NCBI GenBank assembly: GCA_029448655.1
Contig: JACCLO010000001.1
Coordinates: 1,922,001-1,986,000, forward strand
DNA length: 64,000 bases
Direction: 5' to 3'
From: Wolfiporia cocos
Taxonomy: Eukaryota; Basidiomycota; Agaricomycetes; Polyporales; Phaeolaceae
The notes under the pieces are model-generated. The model worked only from the letters and a program-made list of their open reading frames with translations. It was not told where the DNA came from and made no database searches. Shown piece after piece: positions 1 to 12,600 of the stretch; the first letter of the stretch is position 1; each line of letters opens with the position of its first letter. Both the position numbers and the translations under genes were made by a program.

Positions 1-2
1 TG

Positions 3-2851
3 TCTGTCTATTCCACCCAGAATCGTACACTCTTCCACCACAGTGTCCGTGAAGAATATAAAGCATGGATACAGACGCTTCCATGGGAGGTGGCGTTCCA
101 GGTAGAGGCACTCTTGTACAGCCACGTCGTGGACATGAGGGAGCTTCTGACCTTCCGCGCTCGTATTGAGCGAATGGCCGAGTCAGGCTCCAAGGGGGCA
201 AGTATAGTTCTTCGGGACTTCGTCGCGCGAGCAAAGGTGGAGCTGTCCCACTACAAATCCTCACGAACCATACCAGATGTGGTACAACAGCTGTTCACCG
301 AAGCGCAAGATAGATTTCAATCGATGGCCTCATTGCCCTTGCGACAGCATGGCGATGAAATCTTCGATTGTCTTCATGTTGTCATCACACCGACTACGAT
401 GTCTCTGGCAGGTCCACTGCCCACCCGATCAAATCGCGTTATTCGGCGTTACCTAGAGCACCAGGATAGCTTCCTCCGTGTTAGTTTTGTCGATGAAAGT
501 CACCTAACATATCGATTCGACCGCGACCTTGATATCCGGGATTTCGTGAATCGAAGAGTGAGGGGATTTCTCACTCGAGGGCTGGATATAGCTGGATGCC
601 ACTTCGAGTTTCTAGCATACTCCCAATCAGCACTCAAGGAGCACGCGGTATGGTTCGTCAAGCCATTCGTCCACGGTGGCTGCGAGGTCAATGCAGCCTC
701 GATCATAGAGAGCCTGGGATCTTTCAAGAACCTGGCATCCGATCCGAATCTGATATACTGTCCTGCAAGATACGCCGCACGTATCTCTCAAGCGTTCAGC
801 TCAACGGAGCCATCGGTCTCTGTTCGGGCCGACGAGGTCATGTACCTCCAAGACGTCACCGATGGAGGAGATCCACCTCGCTATTGCTTCACCGATGGCG
901 TCGGGACGATCTCGTCTGAGCTCGCCAAAGAGATTTGGGAGAAACTTTGCGCAAAACGGCGGCAACCAGGGAGAGTAGAGAACTATCCCCGGTGCTTTCA
1001 GTGCAGATTCATGGGGGCGAAGGGGATGTTGAGCGTCGACTATCGCTTGAAGGGACGCGCCATTGGCATTCGTCCGTCGATGCTCAAATTTGACGCTCCC
1101 AACTCTCTGGAAATTGAAATAGCGAGGGCGTTTGACAGGCCAGGCAAGTACTATTTGAATCGTCCTCTGATCATGCTTCTGGAAGGTATCGGAGTTCCTG
1201 CCGAGGTTTTCCGGTCTCTCCAGGATTGCGCCGTGCATGAAACGCAGGACGCCGTTCATTCGCTCGACACATCGGCAAGGCTGCTCGAGACAAATGGCCT
1301 TGGGTCTTCCTTCCGTCTTTCCTCAACGTTTCTGAAGCTACACAAGCTGGGTGTTGCGCCTCTCCACGAGGACATATTCTGGAGCCAAATGATGCGTTTG
1401 GCTGTTGGTCATGTCCTCAGAGAGATGAAGCACCGTGCCCGAATCCCAGTGCCCAATGGATGGACATTGGTGGGTGTCGCGGACGTGCACGGGTGGCTGA
1501 GAGAGGGAGAGATCTTTGCGTGTGTAGACTCACAGGACCAACTGAAGTATCTGGAAGGACCTGTGATGATTTCCCGCTCGCCAGTCATTCACCCTGGAGA
1601 CGTTCAGGTGGTGCGAGCAGTCGGGAAGCCTCCTCCAGGATCGCCTTTTGAGCGAGAGCCGTTGCGAAACAGCGTAGTGTTCTCGATCAAAGGTCTGTAA
1701 CAAAAAATACTCATTATAAATGAATAATGTACTTAGGCCTTAACAGGGGAACGACCTTTGTTCTCATGTCTGGCAGGTGGCGATCTAGATGGGGACGAAT
1801 ACAATATCACTACTGCGACCACCCTGATACCTCCGTATACTTACGAACCGGCCGCTTATGATTCAGCACAGAAGAAGCTCGTCAACCACGAGAGCACCAT
1901 GGAGGATGTCGCCGACTTCATCGCAGAGTATATTACCAGTGATGTCAGTCCAGCCCTTTCCTGTGAATGCAAGGTTCTCACCACCTCAAACAGACCGTGG
2001 GCATGATTGCCAATAGATGGCGTATCATTGCTGATCAAAGCTCTCATGGTGTTTTTGACCGTAAATGCTATCGTCTTGCTAAACTGCACAGCGACGCTGT
2101 GGACTATCCAAAGAGTGGGACGCCGGTGGCTCATCATCTCATCCCAGATCAGTTGTTCTCAGCCAAACCGGACTGGAGCGCTCCAGAAACCATCTCTCCC
2201 AACGCGGTAGACTACTATCCCAGCCCCAGGGCGATTGGCCACCTATTCCGCGCCATTAAACTACCCGTGATCCGTATGGATAAACGGATGCAGAAAGACA
2301 TCGGGCTGGTTGATGTACTCACCAGATACCGCACCGGCGCCGGGGTCGATCACGGCGGTCAAGTGTACATTGTCGTGAAGCATCTTGTCGCAGAGGTGAT
2401 CAATCTGCCCGAGACGACGACAGTTGCCGACGCCCCCATCACAAGATTGTGGGAGCTGTTCGAGTCGTACGCCTCTCGTTTGCGTACGATCTGTGCCGAT
2501 CATACCCTCTCACACTCCCGCACGCCTATGCTGACCGAGGAGGAAGCCGTACTAGGAACAATCATCGAGAAGTGCTCCCAGCCACGAGAACGAAGAAACC
2601 TCATTTCTCGCCTCCGCGAGCAAACATCTACCTTGGTCAATATCGCTTATGACGAGCTCCTGCACATTGCGGGTAGCTCAGCAGCACTACCAGTGCTGGA
2701 GCAAGCATGGATCGCATATCAGATCGCACTCTGTGCCGGAGATCGATTTGGAGCAAGGAGCTTCGGTTGGGTGGTTTTGAACCTAGTGCTTGAGAAAGCG
2801 GATATGATCAGAAGTGGTGCTGAGCAGTCGAGCAGCGACGCCGATACCTAA
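3..2851 (+). CDS. RNA-dependent RNA polymerase (RNA silencing type), 5' partial
   Basis: The gene encodes a cellular RNA-dependent RNA polymerase of the QDE-1/RDR family, which makes double-stranded RNA for RNA silencing. The reading frame is already open at base 3, so the N-terminal half lies outside the window. Exons are <3..1693-1 (ending 1692), 1747..1943 and 1994..2851, with introns of 54 and 50 nt that join in phase. The catalytic signature DLDGDEYN is encoded at about 1782-1805, preceded by CLAGG. Family landmarks around it are YCFTDGVGTIS, FQCRFMGAKGM, GRAIGIRPSM, the IADQSSHG block after the second intron and AVDYPKSG at about 2092-2115. The C-terminus ends in a Ser/Asp-rich tail. 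The polymerase motif is intact and there is no internal stop once introns are removed. Confidence in the family is high. Whether it acts in quelling, meiotic silencing or another branch cannot be told from this fragment. Confidence 0.93.
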
Positions 2852-3850
2852 GGCAGACATTTGGATGATTGGATGATATTCTGTGCTGTTTTTAGCTATT
2901 CTTCATGAAAATGTAACACCCTGAGCTTTGCCTGTTGTCCGTCGACTACTGATTATGAACAGGATGCCGATAAAACGTGGAATATCAGCCGCAAATAGGA
3001 GCTAGTTATGTTGTTGCTCCTGCTGTCACTGGTCGCATCACGGTCAAAGCTGGATTAGCCACGTACGCATGCTGACACCCGCAGGCTCTGCGTCGCGGAA
3101 AACATCTACTCTGAGAAAAGGTCTGGCGCGTCGCTGTTGCATTTGCATTAGAAGCGCCGCGTGACACCAGCGAAGCCATCTGAATCAAGTAAGTGACGTC
3201 GTTCGTTCTCCGTACTGCCATATGCGTTAGAGTCGTGCAGTAAGCTATTGAGTCTTGCGATGCAGCGATCTGCGATGACATGCGGCTTGCGCTCAAATCT
3301 CCAAGGCGACGACACTCACGCGGGACGTACGTAACACCAAGATCCAGAAGAGACGCACGATTCAAAGATCAGCAGACCGTCGGTGGTTAGGGGCCATCGA
3401 TCTACCATTTCCTGTCATATATATATAACAGCACAGTTCAATCGAACCCACAATTCAGCAGAGGCACGTAGCAACCAATGAGAACACCGACATTCGTCGT
3501 TCCGCGCGATTAGAGAGGGGATTTCGGACGCCTATGGAATTATTGCTACTCGAAGTCCATCCGCCACACATAATACCGATGCCGTCTATGAATCTATGTC
3601 ATGAATGATGTACATGGTGTAACGTCGCCGATCAGAGGAGAGATTGGACTATCTGTATGCAATGCGACTGATGCGAGAGGAGAGCTCGATTCCGTTCATT
3701 TTCGTTTCGGTCATGAGAGAGAAGAAGCGTATATGTTGTAGGGGCAATAAAAGATCCTGCTCGAAGGGGGGGCACCCGCAGACAATAAAAAAGCGCGCGC
3801 CACGTACGACGCCAATAAAAAAAAATCCTCAGCCTTTTGACACCTGCAAG
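2852..3850. other. Intergenic, convergent between RdRP and the alpha-arrestin
   Basis: No coding exon is supported here. A short TA-rich run lies near 3416-3428. The antisense ORF at 3006-3365 has no recognisable domain and its composition does not look like protein. Confidence 0.6.
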
Positions 3851-6680
3851 CTACGACGGCACCTCCGCACTCGGCTGCAGCGGCGGCGTGCTGTCCGCCG
3901 TCCGCGCGCCCACCACCGGCCGCCGCCTCTGCGCCGCGGCGAACCGGCCCGCAAGGTCCGTGTCGCTGAAGCTCCTCTCCGCCGCCGACAGGCCGCGCTC
4001 CGCCGCGGCGTCCTCGTAGCTCGGCAGGCCGCGCAGGCTCGAGAGCGGCGTGATCCCGCCGCCGAGGAACCCGCGGCTCGCCATGTCGTAGTCGGGCACC
4101 TCCGTGAACGCATAGTGGAGCTGCTCGGGCGTCGTCATCGGCTGCGGCGGGTGCATGCTCGCGAGGTTGACCGACGACGCGCTCGCGGACGGCGCGCCCG
4201 ACGCGCCGCCGCCGCCGCTCCCGTGGCCGTTCGCGTGCACGTGGCCGTTCGCGTGCGCGTGCAGGTTCGTGTGCGACGGGCTGCGCGAGCCGAGCGAGAA
4301 CGTGCTCGAGAGGCTCGTGAACGGCTTCATCGCCGCGTTGAACAGCGAGTGCATGTTCCTGCTCGCCGTGCTGTGGCTGTGCACGAACGTCTCGCCGTGC
4401 CCGTGCGGGCCGTGCACGCCCCCGCCGGGGCCCGCGACCGCGACCGCGGCGGTGCCGTCGCGCGAGCCGGGCCCGCGCTCGCGCTCGCGCTCGGGGCTCG
4501 CCGCGCGGCTGTTCGCGCGGCTCGGCCGGCGGCTCGGGAAGCGCGACGCGTGCCGGCTGGGGACGCCCGACTCGGGCGGCGTGCGGCTCGGCGGGGACGT
4601 GCGCGGCGGCGGCGGGGGGACGGGCGCCTCGGGCGCCTCGCGGCTGAGGCTGAGGAGGAGCTCCGTGTTGACCCACTCGAGCGGCGCGGCGTTCTGCGCG
4701 GGCTCGTGCGGGAGGTGGTGCCGCCCGTGCGCGCCGCTGAGCCCGTTGCTCTGCGCGACCTGCCACGTCTCGAACGCGGCGGGGCTCGTCACGCCGCTCG
4801 AGCTCTCCGAGTGCGCCGCCGGCAGCGTCGGGCTCACGCCCTGCAGCACCCACGGGTTCACGACGCGCATCACCGCCGAGTCCGGCAGGTACGCGTTCGC
4901 GACACGGTCCCGCACGTGCGCCGGGTACGATGGCAGGTCGTTGTCCTCCTCGGCCGTCTCCTCCCCGTGCGTGCCCACCGCCATCCCGCCCTCGATGTCC
5001 TGCGGGCCCAGGAGGATCCGCCGCGTGTGCAGCGTCGCCGCGCGCGCTTCGTCGTACAGCGAGTGGTCGAGCACGTGCAGCGGCAGCGAGCAGCGCAGCT
5101 CGGAGGTGTGCCCGTCCATGTTGCCGATGAGGATCGACCACCGGATGCGATGGGATACCTGGATGGGCTGAGGCACAGATCAGTCGGTTTGAACACTGGA
5201 ATCAGATAGAGGACATACTTCAAGGGAGTGGCTCGGCGTGGCGTGCAGCGGCACGGTGATGTTGAGGGTGGTGACGACGTCCACGGAAGGCTCCATCAGC
5301 GCCGCATCCACGGGGTCAACGAGCACGGCTGGTGGTAGTGGTGGCGGCGGCGACGGCGACGGCGCCGAGGCGGAAGGGAGGCTCTCGTCGCTGCCGCTGC
5401 CGCTCGATGGATGCGCCAGGGTTGCAAGCGCGTTCGCGCTCGCGACGCCCGAAGATTGTGAGGAGTTGGTCGTGGTAGTAGTCAGGGGAGCCAAGTCTGC
5501 TGTCTGGTGAAGAGGTGAGGGGGGATGCGAGGGTACGGGTGCGTTGGCGGGGGCGGGGAAGTAGCCATTGTTGGCGGCATGATGAACGTGGGTTGTGTGC
5601 ACGGTGGGGCTCGCGGGCGTCGAGATCGACGGGGTCTGTCGATGTGTGTGGTGCACGGTGTGGCTGTGGTGCAGGAGGGGGATCCGGTACCGATGGTGCT
5701 GCTCGTCGACGCAGAGCGCCTGGCCGTCGACGATATCGTGGCGCGTGCTGGACACGACGCGGGTGCTCTCCTGGGTGCCTTGGCGCGCAAAGAGCTTGAT
5801 AGTCTCGTTGATCGTCGTCGTCACATTCAGGACACGGGCGCCTTTGACGAGCGGAGAAAACTTGACGACAGCGGTGACCCGCTCGCCGGCCGCCCATGCC
5901 TTGTGTGGGATCATGATGCTGTACATGAGCTTCTCGGGCCAAGTGTTTTCAATCTCGAGCGTCTGCTGGTACTCGAGCGCCTCGGGACCAAATCCGCGGA
6001 GGATCGTGATCGGGCAGGTCGCGGTTAGGTCGCGGTGGGTGATGGCGAAGCCACCGCGGACGGCGGTGGCGCGGAGCTTGTACTGGACCGATGCGCCGCC
6101 GAGGGCGGTGGTGGCGATGGAGGAGGGGAGCGAGCCGCCGATCTGCAGCTGGAAGGGGAAGAGGTGGCGGCCGGCCTTGAGGGTGTGCGCGTGCGAGCGG
6201 TTGCCCTCGAGGAAGGACCACTCGTGGTTGCAGACGAGGAACGTGAGCTGCGAGGAGCTGAGGGATAGTCTGTGTGGCGTGAGCACGGCCAGGCGCAGGA
6301 TCGAGAGGGGGGACGTACGGCTCGGAGGCAGAGACGGGGAGACGGGCCTTGCCCCTGAACTGGAGGACAATCTCCTTGATGGAGGTGGGCTCGGTGAGGT
6401 GGAGGACGACGTTGCCGGAGAGGAGGGCGGGGTCGACGTCGACGCCGGTGCCCCTGAGGCAGAGGGTGTCGGCGTTGACGACGATGTCGAGGGAGGGGGT
6501 GGCCCTTTCGGCCTTTTCCCTGTGCATGGCGTCGTGGTCGTGGAGGGTATGTGGGGTGGAGTGAGAGGCGGGATGGGAGAAGGATTGGAGGGCGGAATGG
6601 AGTGCGCTGACCAGAGAGTCCTCTTCTGGTTGATGCATTTCGGCGCGTGGGGAGGGGGGGCGTGTCAGGATGAACGACAT
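3851..6680 (-). CDS. Alpha-arrestin (arrestin-related trafficking adaptor)
   Basis: Alpha-arrestins are cytosolic adaptors that bring the Rsp5/Nedd4 ubiquitin ligase to plasma-membrane transporters for endocytosis. The minus-strand exons are 6319..6680, 5219..6269 and 3851..5167, separated by 49- and 51-nt introns. The phases match and give about 909 residues. The N-terminal arrestin fold starts with LDIVVNADTLCLRG and continues across the first intron into VCNHEWSFLEG and AGRHLFPFQLQI. The C-terminal arrestin fold holds NTWPEKLMYSIMIP, ARVLNVTTTINETIKLFA and, after intron 2, PIQVSHRIRWSILIG. A long disordered His/Ser/Pro-rich insert sits between the folds and a Ser-rich tail follows. Two LPSY sequences, NDLPSYPAH and RGLPSYEDAA, resemble the PPxY/LPxY sites that bind Rsp5 WW domains. 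The last exon is extremely GC-rich, which produces long false ORFs in other frames. I cannot assign it to a particular yeast ART protein. Confidence 0.85.
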
Positions 6681-9600
6681 ATGGCAAACAGTTAGAGTAG
6701 CCGTTCAACACTGGAGAAGCGGAAGATGGAAGACGTTCTGACGCGCAAGAAGCGGAAGGCGTGGTGATCGTGACGGGGGATGGGAGCTGAATGGGCGGTC
6801 GAGAGCAGGAGGAGAGGGTCGGGGATGTCCCAGCTGGAGCGGAGGCTGCGCTCGCAGCAGATGCAGCCGCGGAAGATGAGGGCGAGTGGAAATAACACGC
6901 AATGCACCGCTCGGGCAGGCACAACTTATCTTGCGGAAAAGAGACTGCAGCCATCGAGAGCATGTCGGAGCACCCGGATAGCGGGCTCGGAGCCTCTCTC
7001 GCCTTCCCGTTTGGGCCCATCGACGCCTCCTCCCACGTGTCCCGGCCCTGCCGCCCGCGTGCCGTCTCGTCCCGCCCCGGTCCTCCGGTGCATTCCGTGT
7101 TCCTCCTCCGACGGTCCAGCCTGCACCGCCGTCACCTGTGCCGAGACACATCCTGCCACGCCGGCGCCCGCACACTCGCGCGACGCTGCACAATTGTCGC
7201 CATGTCAATCACCCGCGCGTTTTCCTATTGATTGCGAGCCGCGCACGCCCAGCCTATTGCGCGCCTACTGTTTCCAGAACCGAAGCTGCGAAGGTTGCGC
7301 CACAAAGCCCAGCTTCGCGAAGGCCTCCTCAACGCCCGCGCAGTACGACGGCACCGGGGGCATTCTTCACCTGGCCCCCGTGCCGAGCCTTCCCAACCCT
7401 ATCGCGGGCTGCGCATTTTGACGTACTCATCCATTATCTCTGCGCTCGCCGCCTGCAAATTTCCGGTGTATCGTCGGCATACCAGCTGGCCGTTCAATCG
7501 GCAGCCACTGTGCCGCATCATTCTCCCCTAGGAGTGCCCAACATCAACACAGATTTTATGAACATACTTGTGCCATGGTCTCGACTGTGTCAGCTTTTTC
7601 TTGAAATCTTCGTCTCACCCCAACTCGGTTACGTGCGGTCATCAAGCTGGCTCATCGGACTCTAAAGCCGTATGCTGCTCAACTGGTTTCTTTCCACCAT
7701 GTGGTGTCTCCATCGATTACCGCCGATGCTGGACCCAAGATCGTGGATATGCAGCCGGACGAGATGCTAAATCCCCCGGCCGGGCGTATACATGTAAATC
7801 CATTCAGTTCTGCATTCTCTCCATTGCTCACTGTATTGGCGCATTCCCACAATCATCTCGGGTCCTGTCTATCGTCGATCTCGCAGCGGCCACATCTCAC
7901 GGGCCTTGGCACGTGACCCACATTCAATCACACACCACCTTGTGCGACAACAGGCTTTGAATACTGGAATACACTGACGGAAACTGCGAGTGCTTAGCTG
8001 AGCACAGTATCTATGAAATAGGGCATGCACTGCTTGCTGCCATGCTGGAATAGGGTATGTCGCTAGACTGGGGTCTTTGCGTGCTTCTACCTTCTGCGGA
8101 GACACATCCGCGGGAATGTCTGGAAGCCGCGCCGAAGAACGCTCCACTGCGCTGTGTTCTAGTGAAACCATGGACCCTGCCGGCGAGGAATCAACCCGCA
8201 CTCGGTCCCTGCTGCTCTTCTGGCGCTGTCTTTCTACAGACCTGGTTCTAGGGTCAAACTTTTTCACCCGTCCACCGATGTATGCGCTGGCCCATGGGCG
8301 TTTGGCGCTTCGTGACCAAATCGCGGCAGCGGGTTCACACCAACATGCCGCGGGTATCGCGGACTCGATGCCGACTATGGTTTAGACGGCTTTAATACTT
8401 GTCTCCTAACCGCGACAGACATTCATTGCGCAGTCCCTTGATCCTCGCGATATTGGTGCTTTGGCTTTCCTCATTCTATCAGGGTCTCCTCCGACTATGT
8501 CCTGCGCATGTCCTACTCTGTCTGGAATCCGATCTGTCTGGGTGTGCGGGCGGAAGACGCGTCTGTCAAGTGCTACATGCTCTTCTGGACTCGGCGCAAC
8601 TACAATATAGTATCAGCGTCATCATGATAGGTTGGCATGCTCCTTGATCTCGTGTGCACCACAAAGATGAGCGATGTGTTCACTCACTGATCATCAATGT
8701 CGCCGTCATCATGTTCTCCCGGTGAAAACAAGGCACGCTGCGGTTGCTTCGTTGTATCGCTGGAATGATCCAGGTCTACCGCGCTGCATCCTGCGACGCG
8801 GGTGCTTCCGCGTCGCCTTCGATTCGACTACCCATTCCACTCCACCTTCTGTTCGAGGCTCCTCACAAGTCCCTCGGTCAGACAATGGGCCGTGATCGTT
8901 CGCACTGCACGCGTGCTGTGCCTATGTTTGGCACGTATTTTTGTCATCTAACGGTATCGCGCCCATTATCCTCGTTGCTACCCCATCAGCAACCCCTCTT
9001 GATCCTGCTGCGAGACGGTGTCAAGTAGGCTTGCATCTGGCCTGAAATTGCAAATCGCTGCCCGGAAGCGCCCAGCGCTCTATGGAAGTTAGGGTATCGC
9101 CATCGTCTGGATCGCACAACGCTGGCTATCTTCGTCTCCGCATACACCCCCAAGTGATGCTGATTATATCGCGATCTGAATCATTTCACACAGTTGGCAC
9201 GATCGTTCTGATGAGGTGGATGGAGCTGTGATCGGAACACTTGAATACTAACACGGACGGATGAGGTGAGCTTTGGCATTGCATGTTCTGTTAAGGCTCA
9301 TATTCGATACTTCAGGTCGACAAAGATCGTACGTTCTTCGCGCGATCGCATGCTGCACTGCGCAAAGTTCACATTACAGCACCAAGATGAACAGCGCCAA
9401 ATTCAGTCAAATTGAAAGCGTAGCGCGGATCCGCTGCACACGAGGCGGGAGGAAGGTTCTCTCCGCATTCGAAGAGGGCTCAACGGCGTTGATGCCAACG
9501 GAGAAGCCTGCTGCGTGGTCGCGCACCCGTCTTCGGCTCGTTCACTATGCGGCAGCTTCGTTCCCCTCATCTGGCGCGTGCGGCGCGGCCCCATTCCACG

Positions 9601-12600
9601 CGTCCGGCACACCCCGCAGCCGCCGCGTCGCCGCCCACACACCCCGCGCTCTCCAGGCTTCCCTGCTCCACCCTCACGCGATAAGCTGCTTCATTTCCCG
9701 TTCCACGGCGCGTGCGCGCCCAGGCGTCGCGATCAATACCGGCTTCGCCGTCGCGACGGCTGCATGGACGCGGGCCCATACAAATGTCTGCGGGGCCGCG
9801 ATCTCGACTGCGCACCTGGCCCTTCCTGGCTTCCCTCCGCTGCCTCGACGCCCTTCGGGACGTCCGCCTGGCGATTTGGACGGTGCACTCGGCTCGGACA
9901 GCTCGCGCGTCGGTCCCGTGCGCACGGCGATCACCCAGATGAGCACGAGTGCACATCGGCGACGGTTCGTGCACATCTCTGCTTTTGCTGCGTACGACGC
10001 GTCGCTGTGTCATGCCACCGCACGGAAGAAGCGGTCCGCGCGTGCTTGCGAGTGCGCGCGCGTCATCGCACTCGGACTGGGTCGGGCGATACGTCGCGCG
10101 AAGGGCGTCCCTGTGTATTGTGGAGCGCGACTTACGTTGTCTGGTGTTCTTCCCTTCTGAAGCGGCAGCTGGGTCTGACAGATGGTGCGAGTATAGCTAC
10201 GGGCGGCTTCGATATATCGCGATGACCTCATACGCGTCGCGTTCGCACGGGCGACGCGAAGAGAATTGATCTGTGTGCGGCCTGCCCTCGCGTGCTTGCG
10301 CGAGGCGTGGGGTTTGTGCGGGTGTCGAGCGGCTTGGTTTGAGCATGGCCAGCGGGCGTGTGGCTGGGAAAGACAAGGGGTTGCATCTTTGACACTGGCA
10401 CTGGGGAGATCTTATCGGTCTAAGGTTATCATTGGAATGAAGCGCTGGTGGATACCTCACTGACCACCTCTAGGGTCTGTCCTGATGCTCACTGAACCAA
10501 AGTGAGTTGCTGCGTTTGCGCAAATGCTATTGAGGCCATGCGCTTTTCTCACCGTGATGGATCGATATATCCATGCCATCCGCATCAGTCGCCAGCCGCG
10601 GCATCTCGAATTGCGAGCTCCTACATACATCCTATATGCTTCATCCACATACATGCCTATTGAAAGGCAGTGCACAGTCATGCACCTAACGTACGTCATT
10701 GAATCTCCGGTTTAATTGTTACCTCCCAATCGCCTACCAGTTTCTGATCGAGACGTGAAATCAGACCACTTTGACAGACAAAACTGAACACAAATGCGCA
10801 CGTTGTTCATGCACTGTCACTTCTGTATTAGCAGGCGATCGCTTGCGCCAAGCCGAGTTTCGCTTGTGTTGCGATATATCTCGTCAGGCGGCTTTTGTCG
10901 GTGCACGCGTTCGTAAGTTACATCGTCGCTGCGAAATCTGCTGAACGCTTCGAAACCAATGTCCGACCTTGGCATATCACCGGAAAATCATCAGAGCCGA
11001 GCACAATCAAGCAGAAGCCATCCAGTAACAGTATGGAACCCTCTCAGTCCATCAAGCATCGCGCTTCAGTCGGATTTCTGATTGATACCTGTGTCTGCTT
11101 CGATGGTGCACCTTGATGTCCTCCGGCCCGGGTATTGTTCGGAAGATATTGGCTGCGTTCGTTTCCCAGCGAAAACGGATATGTTGTTGCCCCGACTCAA
11201 GCTTTCTATGATCAGTGAAATTCGTTCGGATATAGCGACCAATGCGTGCGTTTCTGTATCAAAGTCTCCACATGGCGCAAGATACTGACGTGTTTCGATT
11301 GGGTTATATCACTTCTGAAAACAGCAGCCGATCCCTCACCTCTGTCAACTTTATGCTCCTTGTGACCGCCTACCAGACTTCTTGCATTTCAGCGTACATG
11401 CCAACCTTTGGGTCAAAAAAGCTACACGGTTACTTCCTCCATCGCATCTACTGTGCTGTAAGTAGTGTACTCTGAATGCTCATAGGCAAGCATGCTTGCA
11501 AGTAACCTATCTGTATTTGAATCCCATGCGGAGACTAAGCTTCCGCGACCCCCGAAAGATTTATGAGATGGATGCTGATTCCCTCGCTACAGCTTCGCAG
11601 CAGGGGTTGTGGCGTTGCCTACAATCCATTGCCGGGTTCTTTTGAAAGCAGCCGCCTCTGACGTCGAACGCCCTGGGCCATTCGCACGTTGCAAGATAGC
11701 CTCCGTAGATGAGATACCAACCGTCGGGACTTTCCCCCTGTATCAGGGAACAACATCGGCACTAGTGTATCTGTTCCGCTGCTGCACAGGATTAGCTATC
11801 TCAGTCGTTCTGGGTACGCCCGCATCCGATTATTCTGCCTTTAGCACTGGGACCAGGATCTCAAGGCGATCTGCCGCTTTCGGTAGCATGCGATAAGTGG
11901 CCCGTGTCTTCGCACTACTGACATCACTGTGGTGATAACAGCTCTAGCTGCATTCTTCTCTATCCCAAGCAGACCTCTTCGATTCCGCCGAAGAGCTACC
12001 AGTCCGCCGCCACGCAGTCCATTCTGGTTGTTCACGAGCTATGAGACATCACGGAAGACATGCCACGAGGTTCTCTTTCTATTCTGCTCTACTATCCGCG
12101 GACGTGGTTCCTGAGGAAGAGCGAACGATTGTGAAGTATCAGCATTAGGATATGTTATTGACGAAGTTGTTCCTTACCTCAGCAAGTCAGCGAATGTAGG
12201 TCGGTCCCTTTTCTATTTGCAATGGCTTACACGTGCACGATATCCTAGCCATCAAATATCCTTGCACTGCTATTTCCACTCTCTTTTCCCTCGTGTATCT
12301 AGTGCTCGATGCTCTGTGTTCGACTCTACGACATATTCTTATCGATAATCGCGCGCGTTGACACAATGACTCCGTATGCATGCACTGACAGAAGACGCTA
12401 AGGCACACCGCGCCCCGCTGACAACAATGGCTCCGCTGGGTTGCCTGAACTCTGATCAGGCTGCTGCTACTGCATGATCGATTGGTCTTTACCTTAACTA
12501 GGTCGCACTGTCCTTTCAGAGCTTTCATCCGCGGATGACTCGATCACTCAAGGAGACCAATAGTGCACAATTGCAATCGCTGTTGTGCAGATAGGAACGG

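Noticed and set aside
3644..5209. 521-codon plus-strand ORF, Arg/Ala-rich, and a 476-codon minus-strand ORF at 3711-5141
   Set aside because: Both are frame shadows of the GC-rich alpha-arrestin exon. Their composition is almost only Arg, Ala, Pro and Gly, with no domain.
9273..10160. 295-codon plus-strand ORF
   Set aside because: Overlaps equally long ORFs in other frames and on the other strand. Composition follows local GC, with no domain and no phase-matched flanking exon.
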